Source: Cellvibrionaceae bacterium (GTDB lineage Bacteria; Pseudomonadota; Gammaproteobacteria; Pseudomonadales; Cellvibrionaceae). From it: DNA of 36,278 nt. The notes beneath the pieces were generated by a model. That model was given only the letters and a program-made list of their open reading frames with translations, did no database searches and had not been told where the DNA came from. Made by a program: the position numbers and the translations under genes. Below, piece after piece: positions 1 through 9,135 of the stretch (position 1 is its first letter; every line of letters starts with the position of its first letter). The stretch spans positions 1 through 36,278 of the forward strand of contig JALUYN010000582.1 in NCBI GenBank assembly GCA_027012915.1, given 5' to 3'.

Positions 1-498
1 CAGCAGATCCAGCTGCCCTGCCAGAGCCACTCCAAGGCCTTGAGCCGAATAAATCGCCAGGCTCATTTGGATAACACTGATTTGCAAGCTGGTTTGGGAA
101 GACTGCGACTGGATCTGCGGTAACACCCGATCGCGCAGCGGTTGAATCATTGTGGCCACCGAGCCCGCCAACATTGCATAGACGAATAAAACCCACATAG
201 CCAAAGCGTTATTCAGCAAAGTGGTTAACAGCACACCGTGTAATCCGGCCAACAACAAATACAACCAGGGAAGCCAAATACCACTGCGAGGACGATCGGC
301 GAACGCGCCTCCGTGCAACATCAACACCACGACTGGAAACAGGCCAAAAAACTGCAGCCAACCCATTTGCAGCGACGAGAGGTGTAATTCACCAGCCGCC
401 AGCCAAGGTACCACCACGGTTTGCACACCCGTAGCCAATGCGGCGAGCGCAGCAGCCAGATGATAGCGAAGCAGAGGGTTGGTCAGTACGGAGGTCAT
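1..498 (-). CDS. MFS transporter, N-terminal part (cut by window edge)
   Basis: An open frame runs leftward from ATG at 498 to the window edge without a stop, giving 166 codons of a hydrophobic protein. The N-terminus reads MTSVLTNPLLRYHLAAALAA, followed by a helix with VQTVVVPWLAAGEL, then a second helix and the charged loop GGAFADRPRSG, which resembles the loop between helices 2 and 3 of major facilitator transporters (typically G-x3-D-R-x-G/R-R). At least four membrane segments are visible. The layout resembles the MFS_3 / EntS-like exporters, but the substrate cannot be told from this part. It lies downstream of amtB on the same strand, separated by a strong terminator, so it is probably transcribed independently. 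No good Shine-Dalgarno site precedes the ATG. Confidence 0.75.
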   Translation of the reverse strand, partial: MTSVLTNPLLRYHLAAALAALATGVQTVVVPWLAAGELHLSSLQMGWLQFFGLFPVVVLMLHGGAFADRPRSGIWLPWLYLLLAGLHGVLLTTLLNNALAMWVLFVYAMLAGSVATMIQPLRDRVLPQIQSQSSQTSLQISVIQMSLAIYSAQGLGVALAGQLDLL

Positions 499-520
499 AG
501 GCGGTGGATTCTACCATTAA

Positions 521-552
521 AAAAGCCGGTGGCGTGACCGCCACCGGCTTTT
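521..552 (-). terminator. Rho-independent terminator, amtB / MFS gene boundary
   Basis: A perfect stem of 14 pairs (521-534 with 539-552, core GCCGGTGGCG/CGCCACCGGC) closes a TGAC loop. A-run and T-run flanks make it usable on both strands. On the minus strand it lies about 30 bp past the amtB stop. Confidence 0.9.
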
Positions 553-582
553 GTGTTCGGCATAAGCTCAGTTCAAAGAAAC

Positions 583-1878
583 TCAGTACTTGTAACCAGT
601 TTCTTCGTGCAGCACCAGATCCAGACCCACTGTCTCGTCTTCCTGAGAAACGCGAATGCCAGAGGTCAGCACACCTGTAATCTTCAGCAGGATGTAGGTC
701 ACAACGCCAGTGTAAACAAAAGTCGCCGCAACGCCGATCGCTTGAACAGTCAGCTGCTCGCCAATGGAATTAATACCGTCGGCAAAACCGAAGCCACTGA
801 AAATACCCAGATCAGGAGACGCAAAGATGCCTGCGAACAAAGTACCGATGATTCCACCAACACCGTGAACAGGGAATACATCCAGCGAGTCATCAATTTT
901 CCATTTGCGCTTAACCGCCTGAGTCGCGTAGAAACACACCACACCAGCGCTCAAACCAATAACCAGCGCGCCCGCCGGGCCAACGTAGCCTGAACAAGGG
1001 GTGATGGTACCCAGGCCTGCAACCATACCAGTGACAATACCCAGTACGCTTGGCTTGCCAAATTTCACCCACTCCATGGTCATCCACGCCAGAGAACCGG
1101 CTGCGGCTGAGATATGGGTAACTGTCATAGCCATGGCGGCATCGCCATTGGCGGCCAGGGCGGAACCGGCGTTAAAACCAAACCAACCGACCCACAGCAT
1201 ACCGGCACCGGTAACCGTCATGGTCATATTGTGGGGAGGCATGGCCGTCGTTGGAAAACCGTTGCGGTTGCCGATCATCAATGCGGCCACCAGAGCAGCC
1301 ACACCGGCGGTAACGTGAACCACAGTACCACCGGCAAAGTCCAGCAGACCCATTTGGCCCAGCCAGCCGCCGCCCCATACCCAGTGACAAACCGGGAAAT
1401 AGACGGCAATCAACCAAAATGCACTGAAAATCATCATTGAAGAGAATTTCATACGCTCGGCGAAAGCACCGACAATCAGTGCGGGAGTAATAATCGCGAA
1501 GGTCATCTGAAACATAAAGAACAGAGACTCTGGAATATCACCGGACAGGTCTTCACGCGCGGCTCCGGCCATGAACATGCGACTTAGGTCGCCAATCCAG
1601 GCATTGCCCTCTCCAAAGCTCAGGCTGTAACCCGCGATCAACCAAATCAGAGACGCCATACAGGCAATAGCAAAACACTGCATAAGTACCGAAAGAACGT
1701 TCTTGGTACGCACCAAGCCGCCATAGAACAGCGACAGACCAGGCAAGGTCATAAACAGCACCAGAGCGGTAGCTGTCAGAATCCAGGCGGTATTCGCACC
1801 GCTCAATTCGTCAGCAGCGAGAGCCGCTGGCGACAGGGCCAATAACGCCCCGATTCCCAGTAACTTTTTCATCATCAT
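583..1878 (-). CDS. amtB: Ammonium transporter AmtB
   Basis: Conducts ammonia/ammonium through the inner membrane. The roughly 431-residue product begins with a signal-like segment (MMMKKLLGIGALLALSPAALA) and then the Amt/Rh signature region (NTAWILTATALVLFMTLPGLSLFYGG), followed by about 11 hydrophobic segments. The conserved histidines fall in VVHVTAGVAALV and in DVFPVHGVGGIIGTLFAG, the twin-His pore pair of the family. Three consecutive ATG codons occur at 1878, 1875 and 1872. An AGGA at short distance upstream (revcomp ACAGGAATCT) best fits 1878 or 1875, so the longer in-frame extension to 1899 is not used. No glnK lies beside it in this window, although a glnK-amtB pair is the usual arrangement. 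The leader of about 200 bp upstream shows no clear sigma-54 (GG-N10-GC) promoter to my eye. Confidence 0.95.
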   Translation of the reverse strand: MMMKKLLGIGALLALSPAALAADELSGANTAWILTATALVLFMTLPGLSLFYGGLVRTKNVLSVLMQCFAIACMASLIWLIAGYSLSFGEGNAWIGDLSRMFMAGAAREDLSGDIPESLFFMFQMTFAIITPALIVGAFAERMKFSSMMIFSAFWLIAVYFPVCHWVWGGGWLGQMGLLDFAGGTVVHVTAGVAALVAALMIGNRNGFPTTAMPPHNMTMTVTGAGMLWVGWFGFNAGSALAANGDAAMAMTVTHISAAAGSLAWMTMEWVKFGKPSVLGIVTGMVAGLGTITPCSGYVGPAGALVIGLSAGVVCFYATQAVKRKWKIDDSLDVFPVHGVGGIIGTLFAGIFASPDLGIFSGFGFADGINSIGEQLTVQAIGVAATFVYTGVVTYILLKITGVLTSGIRVSQEDETVGLDLVLHEETGYKY

Positions 1879-1951
1879 AGATTCCTGTAATGAACACACA
1901 TCGTTGACAGTCGTAGTTATTTTTTATGCTTGCGGCGTTATGCTCACCGCT

Positions 1952-1976
1952 AAAAGGCTGGCCATTGTGCCCAGCC
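1952..1976 (-). terminator. Possible terminator downstream of the transglutaminase gene
   Basis: On the minus strand GGCTGG pairs with CCAGCC around a 9-nt loop and is followed by TTTTAG. It lies about 120 nt past the tgpA-like stop and upstream of amtB. The stem is only six pairs, so this is a weak call. Confidence 0.35.
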
Positions 1977-2096
1977 ATTGGGCTTTTCTCAAGACCATGC
2001 ACCGCCTTGGTACCCACTGTTTTTCATAACGCACCACGCTGGATCAGAAATTTTGGATGCGCACCAAACTGAGTCATTTTTGGAGCTAATTTTGGG

Positions 2097-4136
2097 TCAA
2101 ATAGCCCTTCGCAACAGGCGCAGCAAGCGTCGCATTTCTTGCTCTTGAAGCTCGCTTTCACCGTAATAGGCCTCTTCGAAGCGCCTGTTGAATAGCATCA
2201 ACAGAGATTCTGCGGCTGGCCGGTCTTGCGCCACACGTCGCAAGTAGTCTCCTACAGGCTCACCCTGCTGCCGCTCGAACCCCTGCCTTGCAAGCAACCG
2301 CTGTAAACGCCGTATCATTTTCACCTCAGGCGCCAAAGCCTTGGGCCGGCTGATCCACCACAGATGCAACGTCATAAGAACCAGAACCGAACCGCCCCCG
2401 CCGAGCACCACAAGAAGCAGCTTCAAAGGAGTAACACCATCGAGCCAGTTATCAAGAAACTGTGATTGTTGCTCACTATCAAAGCCCATCACAGAGCGAT
2501 GCCAACGGTAATTCAATGCATCCCACTGCATGCGCAAATTATTGAAAAATGCGAGGTTTCGGTAGCGGCCGAGAGACCAGGGGCTTTCCACTAGACTCGC
2601 CTGAAGATTCCCAAGGCTCTGTCGAACGCGCTCCGGGGCTACTGCAGCCGTCGGGTCATGGCGCACCCACCCCCTACCCGGCAACCACACTTCGGCCCAG
2701 GCATGAGCATCGTATTGATGGATCACGTAGTAGTTCTCCGATGAGTTGTACTCACCACCCAAATAACCGGCAACCACACGCGCAGGAATCCCCGCAGCCC
2801 GCATCATCACCACAAAGCTGCTGGCGTAGTGTTCACAAAAACCTTGCTGAGTTCCCCAAAGAAATTCGTCCACCGTATGCTTTCCTAGTCGCGGCGGCTC
2901 CAGGGTGTAAACAAAAGTGGCGTTAAAGAAAGCCAATACCCGATCAATATATGCCTGATCTGACCCTGCCTCTAACCGCCAGCGCTCTGCGCTCTCTCGC
3001 GCACGTGGGTTAAACCCGTCCGGCAGCCTCAAATTAACATTGCGGATAACATCGGGCAGTCGGCTGCGCTCGATAGCGTAATCAAGACTGGAAGACACCG
3101 AATAGACCATGCGCTGGCGAATGGGATCATCGGCAACCAAACGCTGATTTGTCGTTTGGATAATTTTCTTATCTGTGGCACTGCGGTAGTCGGTAGTGAG
3201 CATCAAACTATAGAGCCAAGGCTGCTGTGTCGGCTCTATAATAATTTCGTAATCTACAGGGCGTCCCAGGGCTTGCTCATGCTCTTGTGAATACTCCGAG
3301 GTATCTCCGTTACGTGTATCACGCCCCCACTGAATCCAGCTTTCGCCATCTGTACCCGGACCGTTGGTGGAAGGACTCCAACGACGGCCATCGAACTCCG
3401 AAAAGATTAATCCGCGCCAATACAGATCTTCTGCACGGGGACGCGCATTTTCAAAGGTAGCCCTAAACGCCACACCTCCTGAGCGAGACAGGCTGGAAAA
3501 ATCCCCTGGCGACATACTGTCACTGACGCCCGTGATACCGCCATGATTCTCCAGGGGAATATGCCAAAGCGAACCTATCCGCGGCATCACCAGGAATAGC
3601 AAGACCATCAACGGCAGACTGTGCAACATCAAACGTCCGGCCAGCCTCATGCTGCGCCGCGGTTTCTGATGCCCTTGTGGCTGGTGCATTACCAACAAGG
3701 CCGTCGTGACGAGCAACAAGCAAACAGCACCGATCAGCAGATCTGCAATTCCCTGGGAAAACAAAAACTGAGTCGCCACCAGGAAGTAACAGAGATACAA
3801 CAGTAATTGCGCATCTTTGCGGCTCTTCATTTCCAGCAATTTCAACAGCGCCCCGCAGACGAATAACGACACCATTGGCTCCAGAGCGAGAAACCGTCCA
3901 AATGTCAAAAACAGTCCGGCACTGCACACACACACCAACAATAACTTTATGAGACCACCGGGCATGCGCCACACGCCTCGATACAACTGGATACGCCAAA
4001 GCCCCACAAACAATCCAACTGCCAGAGTCCAACCAGGCAGTTCGGCAGTCATGGGCACAATACTCAGCGATAAGGCGATTACCAGCCACAGTAAGCCATT
4101 GCGCGGAGGCAGATAGTTTACGGCTGTATCAGTCAT
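2097..4136 (-). CDS. tgpA: TgpA-like membrane protein with periplasmic transglutaminase domain
   Basis: A 679-residue protein with the DUF3488-transglutaminase-DUF4129 architecture. About seven membrane helices occupy residues 13-185, then a large soluble domain contains the transglutaminase core: Cys433 in QGFCEHYASSF, His478 in DAHAWAEVWL and Asp494 in RHDPTAAV, the Cys-His-Asp triad of the superfamily. One more helix (about 571-594) is followed by a basic C-terminal DUF4129 tail ending in RRLLRLLRR. In Pseudomonas aeruginosa the homologue TgpA is needed for viability; its substrate is not settled. The start overlaps the end of the upstream DUF58 gene by 8 nt, which points to translational coupling. 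The gene set usually also contains a MoxR AAA+ ATPase, which is missing here. Confidence 0.9.
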   Translation of the reverse strand: MTDTAVNYLPPRNGLLWLVIALSLSIVPMTAELPGWTLAVGLFVGLWRIQLYRGVWRMPGGLIKLLLVCVCSAGLFLTFGRFLALEPMVSLFVCGALLKLLEMKSRKDAQLLLYLCYFLVATQFLFSQGIADLLIGAVCLLLVTTALLVMHQPQGHQKPRRSMRLAGRLMLHSLPLMVLLFLVMPRIGSLWHIPLENHGGITGVSDSMSPGDFSSLSRSGGVAFRATFENARPRAEDLYWRGLIFSEFDGRRWSPSTNGPGTDGESWIQWGRDTRNGDTSEYSQEHEQALGRPVDYEIIIEPTQQPWLYSLMLTTDYRSATDKKIIQTTNQRLVADDPIRQRMVYSVSSSLDYAIERSRLPDVIRNVNLRLPDGFNPRARESAERWRLEAGSDQAYIDRVLAFFNATFVYTLEPPRLGKHTVDEFLWGTQQGFCEHYASSFVVMMRAAGIPARVVAGYLGGEYNSSENYYVIHQYDAHAWAEVWLPGRGWVRHDPTAAVAPERVRQSLGNLQASLVESPWSLGRYRNLAFFNNLRMQWDALNYRWHRSVMGFDSEQQSQFLDNWLDGVTPLKLLLVVLGGGGSVLVLMTLHLWWISRPKALAPEVKMIRRLQRLLARQGFERQQGEPVGDYLRRVAQDRPAAESLLMLFNRRFEEAYYGESELQEQEMRRLLRLLRRAI

Positions 4137-5136
4137 GCTCTGCCTCGCTTATGCCATACAAAGCCAGAGCTCTAAGTACGGCGTGTTTGTGCTCGACACC
4201 TGTATCAGGCTCTATATCCACCCCAGGCATACGCAGGCCGTACAATTGCTGTGTTGCCGATATCTTTAGCGCCCAATAACACAACACAGAGAGCCTCTGC
4301 TCTGTAGCCAGCCCATCGAGCGCGTCCCAATCAAGCCACAGCTGTTGTTCACGGTAGGCCACATAATCTTTGCTGAGCAGGCCCTGCCCCCGAGCATACT
4401 GCTTCCAGGCAATATGTCGCGGGGACATGCCATTGTGATGCCGTTTGAAACCGTGAAAATCCTCGGCTCCCTGCTCGTCGAGCACATTACCGTCCTGCTC
4501 TGAGCTACTGCTCATGGGCATATCAAAGCCAGCGATCGGTTTGGGGTACACCAAAATGCGAGCGCCAAGGTTAGGATAGCTCCAGCATCGAATAATGCCC
4601 AATGGGAAGTTGCTGCTTATGTGAATACGGCCGGGCTGAAACCAGCCACGATGACTGGCAGGAGCAAACAGTTTGAGCACCGCCTGTTTATCCTCAATAA
4701 GATCCACTTCGACCGGGGAACCACCCTCGAAGCCCAATACGATATTTTCCTTGTCCGCTTTTTCACTGCAGCTCACCAAAAGCTCGATCTCGCCTTCCTC
4801 CCCCACAAAACAGGGCGTAGAACGCAGGTATTCGAGCTGCAGGCCGGACAGGTTAAAGAACGTGTGATGTATGCAAACTAACAACAGGGCCACGAGAAAG
4901 AACGCCAAACCCAGAACCATGTTGTTCTCGTAGTTGGTGCCCATCAACCACAGCATCAACACCAACAACAAAAAACCAAAGCCGGCTTTCGATGGGAAAA
5001 TAAACAGGCTTTTGTTATTGAGCGTTTGCCTGCGTTGCGGGCGTAAACGTCGATTCACCCAACGCTCAAAGCGGGCCCGCAACTTTTGTCGCGTTCCGGA
5101 AAAAGCGCTCTCTTGCAGCTGTTGCCATTGGCTCAT
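4129..5136 (-). CDS. DUF58 domain protein
   Basis: A 335-residue protein with a basic cytoplasmic N-terminus (to about residue 45), two close membrane helices (about 50-90), then a soluble region ending in the DUF58 signature FHGFKRHHNGMSPRHIAWKQ and DYVAYREQQLWLDWDALDG. DUF58 proteins have a von Willebrand A-like fold and are typically encoded between a MoxR ATPase and a transglutaminase-like protein; their molecular role is poorly known. Here it heads a two-gene unit with the tgpA-like gene (8-nt overlap). The 78-bp region upstream is divergent to the DUF416 gene, so no moxR precedes it. Confidence 0.88.
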   Translation of the reverse strand: MSQWQQLQESAFSGTRQKLRARFERWVNRRLRPQRRQTLNNKSLFIFPSKAGFGFLLLVLMLWLMGTNYENNMVLGLAFFLVALLLVCIHHTFFNLSGLQLEYLRSTPCFVGEEGEIELLVSCSEKADKENIVLGFEGGSPVEVDLIEDKQAVLKLFAPASHRGWFQPGRIHISSNFPLGIIRCWSYPNLGARILVYPKPIAGFDMPMSSSSEQDGNVLDEQGAEDFHGFKRHHNGMSPRHIAWKQYARGQGLLSKDYVAYREQQLWLDWDALDGLATEQRLSVLCYWALKISATQQLYGLRMPGVDIEPDTGVEHKHAVLRALALYGISEAEHD

Positions 5137-5214
5137 ATCATTATGAAATCTATTACATTACAAGCACCTACGGTAACCTGAGTGCTTTGCGAAAACAATC
5201 AAGACCGACTCCCT

Positions 5215-5781
5215 ATGATCCCAACGTTTGAACATCAGTGGCAGAAAATTGCTTTTATTGCAGCGCTCTGCAGTCGCCATCAGGGCAACCACTCCATCTA
5301 CTGCGAGACAATTGAAAAAAGCGAGCATGCAGCGCTGTACGGCAAGATACTGAACAAGGTGTGGGAGTACCTTGCCGGGCAGTTAAAATCCATGAAAAAT
5401 CTGGAAAACGCCCTGCAGCAGCTGGAGGACATCACTCCCGAGCCCACCGAGGACGATGGCTACGGCGTTTATCCAGCCTTGGATGCCTGTCTGTTGCTTA
5501 CCAGCGCACTGCAAATGATTCTGGATAAGAGCATTGATGACGTCGAACAGGCCGCTCCACTGTCGCTGGCCACCGTGTGCCAATTTATTGAGATTAGCGA
5601 AGGGCTGGACAAAAATTCCGACGCCATGGCTCAGCACCCCCTGTATCAGGAAGAGAGTCAGTTCCAGCAGCATCTGACAACCAACCTCAATGTGGTGAAC
5701 CAAACCCAAACACAGGTTGTCAAACAGCTGCGACGAGAACTCTCTGAGTACACCTACAGTAATCTGGGCATCGCGATCTGA
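5215..5781 (+). CDS. DUF416 / YjaG family protein
   Basis: A 188-residue soluble, mostly helical protein starting MIPTFEHQWQKIAFIAALCSRH, which aligns by eye with E. coli YjaG (DUF416). The family has no established biochemical role. Recognisable traits are the N-terminal helix followed by CSRHQGNHSIYCET, the KVWEYLAGQL helix and the acidic EPTEDDGYGVYPALDACL segment. A GTG at 5182 would add 11 residues, but the ATG at 5215 matches the family's usual N-terminus. Neither start has a strong Shine-Dalgarno site. It is divergent from the DUF58 gene and followed 93 bp later by nhaA on the same strand. Confidence 0.8.
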   Translation: MIPTFEHQWQKIAFIAALCSRHQGNHSIYCETIEKSEHAALYGKILNKVWEYLAGQLKSMKNLENALQQLEDITPEPTEDDGYGVYPALDACLLLTSALQMILDKSIDDVEQAAPLSLATVCQFIEISEGLDKNSDAMAQHPLYQEESQFQQHLTTNLNVVNQTQTQVVKQLRRELSEYTYSNLGIAI

Positions 5782-5874
5782 CGTAATGCCCACCATCTAA
5801 AAACGAAAAGAAAAACGCTAGAATTAGCTACACTTTAAATTAGCCGGAAATTGGGAGTGAAACACAAGGTGTCA

Positions 5875-7089
5875 ATGGACAAGAGCAGCACCGACAACCA
5901 CAACAATCAAGCCAGCTACATATCCGACTTTCTGCGCATGGAGTCGGCAGGTGGCATACTGTTAATGTTAGCGGCGGTTCTGGCTATTATCTGTGCCAAC
6001 ACCCCGCTGGAATCCATATACCAACTGCTGTTATCGACACCGGTTGAAGTGCGCGTCGGTGCTCTGGAAATCGCCAAGCCCCTGCTGCTTTGGATTAACG
6101 ACGGTCTTATGGCGATCTTTTTCTTTCTCGTCGGGCTGGAGCTGAAGCGGGAGCTGATCGAAGGCGAACTTTCTGACAAGCGCAACATCATCCTTCCCGG
6201 CGTAGGCGCCATCGGCGGTATGCTGGTTCCAGCGGTGATTTATCTTTATTTCAACCACGGCGATGATATCGCGCAACAAGGCTGGGCCATTCCCGCCGCC
6301 ACCGATATTGCCTTCGCCCTTGGCGTGCTCTCGCTGTTGGGCTCGCGCGTACCCACCACCATCAAGATTTTCCTGACGTCACTGGCGATCTTCGATGATA
6401 TTGGTGCCATTCTGATTATCGCGTTCTTCTACACCGCAAAAATATCGGTGACCTCGCTGATCGTTGTGGCCTGCTGTATTCCGGTTCTTATGATCCTCAA
6501 TCGTCGCAATGTGATTGCCAACAGTCCCTATATTTTGATCGGCATTATCATGTGGATCGCGACCCTGAAATCAGGAGTTCACGCAACACTGGCAGGCGTT
6601 GTGATGGCGATGTTTATCCCCATGCGCAGTAAGCAAGATCCTTCCATATCGCCGGTAAAGATCATGGAGCACGATCTCCACCCTATCGTCGCCTTCTTCG
6701 TTTTACCGGTGTTTGCCTTCGCCAATGCGGGTATCAATCTTGAAGGCGTTGGACTTTCGCAGTTGGCTCACAGTGTACCGCTGGGTATCGCTCTCGGCCT
6801 GTTCTTCGGCAAACAGATCGGCATTTTCGGACTTTGCGCCCTGGTTATTAAACTGAAATGGGTGGAACTTCCCAAGGGTATTTCCTGGCTTAGCCTCTAC
6901 GGAACCTCGGCACTGTGCGGTATCGGTTTCACCATGAGCTTGTTTATTGGTTCATTGGCATTCGAGGAGACCGGCGCCAACCTGCTGTTTGATGAACGGC
7001 TGGGCATCATTCTGGGATCACTGATATCCGGAGTCGTTGGCTTTCTGATCCTCAGGCAGAGCCTGCCGAAGCCCCCTCAAGGGCAATAA
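5875..7089 (+). CDS. nhaA: Na+/H+ antiporter NhaA
   Basis: Exchanges internal Na+ for external H+ across the inner membrane, for sodium and pH homeostasis. The roughly 404-residue protein has about 12 hydrophobic segments. Key ion-binding acidic residues are present: the Asp in AATDIAFALG (residue 144) and the adjacent Asp pair in IFDDIGAILII (174-175), corresponding to D133 and D163/D164 of E. coli NhaA. The N-terminal part FLRMESAGGILLMLAAVLAI and FFFLVGLELKRELIEGEL are family hallmarks. I choose ATG 5875 because AAGG at 5866-5869 lies 5 nt upstream; the frame is open to 5851. The solute-binding protein gene starts 6 nt after its stop, suggesting co-transcription. It matches the sodium theme of the nqr operon in the same window. 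Confidence 0.96.
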   Translation: MDKSSTDNHNNQASYISDFLRMESAGGILLMLAAVLAIICANTPLESIYQLLLSTPVEVRVGALEIAKPLLLWINDGLMAIFFFLVGLELKRELIEGELSDKRNIILPGVGAIGGMLVPAVIYLYFNHGDDIAQQGWAIPAATDIAFALGVLSLLGSRVPTTIKIFLTSLAIFDDIGAILIIAFFYTAKISVTSLIVVACCIPVLMILNRRNVIANSPYILIGIIMWIATLKSGVHATLAGVVMAMFIPMRSKQDPSISPVKIMEHDLHPIVAFFVLPVFAFANAGINLEGVGLSQLAHSVPLGIALGLFFGKQIGIFGLCALVIKLKWVELPKGISWLSLYGTSALCGIGFTMSLFIGSLAFEETGANLLFDERLGIILGSLISGVVGFLILRQSLPKPPQGQ

Positions 7090-7094
7090 TTGCT

Positions 7095-7808
7095 GTGAAA
7101 TATCTTGGGCTAGCGACGCTTCTTCTGTCCATATCTGCCTACGCGGAGCTGCCCAATATGACCGTTCGAACTTACCACATCCCCCCCTGGGTCGTGGTGG
7201 ACGGCAATCGCGCATCAGGAATCGCTATGGACGATCTGAGAGCGTTTGCCAAGCTTCTGCCGTTCAAGATCATCATTGAGCCTTACCCATGGAAGCGCGC
7301 GGAGAATACCAGCCGGGCAAAGCTGCCCGATCCCATTGCCCTGTTTCCATGCACCCCGGTACCTGAGCGCACCGACTATTTTCTAGTTTCAAAACAGTTT
7401 CGCACCTCTCACACCGTATTCCTGGCAAAACCCGATCTCCTTAAGGCAGATCAGATAACGCTGGAGCAATACAAGAAAGATCATTCACATACTGTGGCCG
7501 TGCGAGAGGGACATATCCTGCTGCAGGATCTCAAGAATCTCGGCATTCACTATGTCACAGCAAGTTCCATCGATCAGTTAATGAATCTGTTATTACGCGG
7601 GCGAGTTGAAGTCGCTTTTGACTATGACAAAGTATTTAACGACTACCTTGGTAGTCGCCATCATCTCTTGAACGAGACTGAGTTACAGCAAACCCTGGTG
7701 CACCCCATCACGTACGGGTTCTGCATCAATCGTCACAGTGAACACGCAGAGCAATATCTGGAAACGATCAATACCGTCCACGAGGTGTTTATGAGGGAAG
7801 AGCGATAG
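7095..7808 (+). CDS. Periplasmic solute-binding protein, family 3-like
   Basis: A 237-residue protein with a signal peptide (MKYLGLATLLLSISAYA, likely cleavage after Ala17) and the two-lobed fold of extracellular solute-binding proteins related to amino-acid binding family 3 (TVRTYHIPPWVVVDG at lobe start, SGIAMDDLRAFAKLLP, later VAVREGHILLQDLKNLGI and LLLRGRVEVAFDYDKV). The conserved Arg/Asp ligand pattern of amino-acid binders is not obvious, so the ligand is unknown. The start is GTG, with AAGGG 11 nt upstream inside the nhaA end. No permease or ATPase gene is nearby, so it is not part of a local ABC operon; such orphans often act in sensing or have no known partner. Confidence 0.75.
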   Translation: MKYLGLATLLLSISAYAELPNMTVRTYHIPPWVVVDGNRASGIAMDDLRAFAKLLPFKIIIEPYPWKRAENTSRAKLPDPIALFPCTPVPERTDYFLVSKQFRTSHTVFLAKPDLLKADQITLEQYKKDHSHTVAVREGHILLQDLKNLGIHYVTASSIDQLMNLLLRGRVEVAFDYDKVFNDYLGSRHHLLNETELQQTLVHPITYGFCINRHSEHAEQYLETINTVHEVFMREER

Positions 7809-7825
7809 CCGACAGGATCAGCGTT

Positions 7826-9055
7826 TTATAAGTCCGGAAACGGATTATCCTCGTCTTCTTTGTCCTCTTCGATCTCCTCCAGGCTAAGACTCAACCCCGA
7901 TGACTTTGGTTTACTGTCGCTGCCTTGTGGCGATTCATCGTCCATTTCGTCAATCGCAGCTACACTAAGTCCTGCCCCGCCACTTACCGCGCCATTGCCT
8001 TGATCCAATTTAATACGCAAACGTAAGTTGTTAGCCGAATCCGCGTTGCGCAGCGCTTCATCCAAGCTGATGCGACCATCCTTGTACAGGTGATACAGCG
8101 CGGAATCAAAAGTTCGCATGCCGAGATTTTCAGATTTCTCCATAATCTCTTTGATATTCTCGAATTCTCCCTTGATGATCATCTCTTCAATGGTCTTGGT
8201 GCCCAGCAATACTTCCACTGCTGCGCAACGTTTGCCGTCGATTGTGGGTACCAACCGTTGAGATACGAAGGCTCGAAGATTCTGCCCCAAGCCCATTAAG
8301 AGCTGCGGCCTGCGTTCCTCGGGAAACATATTGACAATGCGATCCAACGCCTGGTTAGCATTGTTGGCGTGCAACGTCGAAATAGCCAAGTGCCCGGTCT
8401 CGGCGAATGCTAAAGCGTGCTCCATTGTTTCGCGATCGCGAATCTCACCAATCAGAATTACATCCGGCGCCTGACGCAGGGTATTTTTCAAGGCGTTGTG
8501 AAAGCTACGGGTATCTACACCCACTTCCCGCTGATTGATAATGCACTTCTTGTGCTTGTGCACATACTCGACAGGATCTTCAATGGTGATGATATGACCA
8601 CCGCTGGTGCTGTTGCGATGGTCAATCAGCGCCGCCAGAGAGGTGGACTTACCCGACCCCGTGCCACCGACAAATAAGATCAGGCCACGCTTGGAATTGA
8701 CCACTTCCTTTAAAATCGGGGGCAACTTGAGATCTTCAAACTTCGGAATTTCGGTATTAATGTTTCGCGCAACAATGGAAACCTCATTACGCTGTTTGAA
8801 GATATTGATGCGAAAGCGCCCCACCTGAGGAATCGAAATCGCCAGATTCATTTCCAGCTCGTGTTCAAACTCGTGGCGCTGCTCTTCGTCCATAATATCG
8901 TGAGCAATTTTCGCGATGGCCCCTGCTGCCAGAGGCTCTTTGGCGAGAGGCTTGAGGGTGCCTTGAAATTTGGCACACGGCGGAGCACCGGTACTCAAAT
9001 ACAAATCAGATCCATCGTTCTTTGCCAGAATTTTTAGGTATTCTTGAATAATCAC
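7826..9055 (-). CDS. pilU: Type IV pilus retraction ATPase PilU
   Basis: A 409-residue PilT-like secretion ATPase. It has an N-terminal PAS-like domain, Walker A GGTGSGKST at 130-138, Asp box (TIEDPVEYVH, about 157-166), Walker B DVILIGEIRD at 198-207 and a His box around His229. The long tail past residue 340, ending in an acidic stretch (EEIEEDKEDEDNPFPDL), distinguishes PilU from PilT, which is about 345 residues. PilU is an accessory motor that works with PilT at the base of the type IV pilus. No pilT or yggS gene is adjacent here; the pair is commonly linked, so pilT must be elsewhere or outside the window. It converges with the solute-binding protein gene over only 17 bp. Confidence 0.9.
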   Translation of the reverse strand: MIIQEYLKILAKNDGSDLYLSTGAPPCAKFQGTLKPLAKEPLAAGAIAKIAHDIMDEEQRHEFEHELEMNLAISIPQVGRFRINIFKQRNEVSIVARNINTEIPKFEDLKLPPILKEVVNSKRGLILFVGGTGSGKSTSLAALIDHRNSTSGGHIITIEDPVEYVHKHKKCIINQREVGVDTRSFHNALKNTLRQAPDVILIGEIRDRETMEHALAFAETGHLAISTLHANNANQALDRIVNMFPEERRPQLLMGLGQNLRAFVSQRLVPTIDGKRCAAVEVLLGTKTIEEMIIKGEFENIKEIMEKSENLGMRTFDSALYHLYKDGRISLDEALRNADSANNLRLRIKLDQGNGAVSGGAGLSVAAIDEMDDESPQGSDSKPKSSGLSLSLEEIEEDKEDEDNPFPDL

Positions 9056-9135
9056 ATCGACTCCTTGTGACTCACGTTTCGATACCTAATTGATACACAA
9101 CCTTCTCGACTTTTCCACCGCGATCTCCCTATCGA

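Noticed and set aside
221..463. Small + strand open frame at the left edge
   Set aside because: The minus strand here encodes a convincing MFS transporter N-terminus, so the + frame is a shadow.
1900..2096. Sigma-54 promoter upstream of amtB
   Set aside because: GG and GC dinucleotides at the needed 10-bp spacing with good flanks could not be found; the nearest candidate (GGTACC...GGTGCA) has the wrong spacing.
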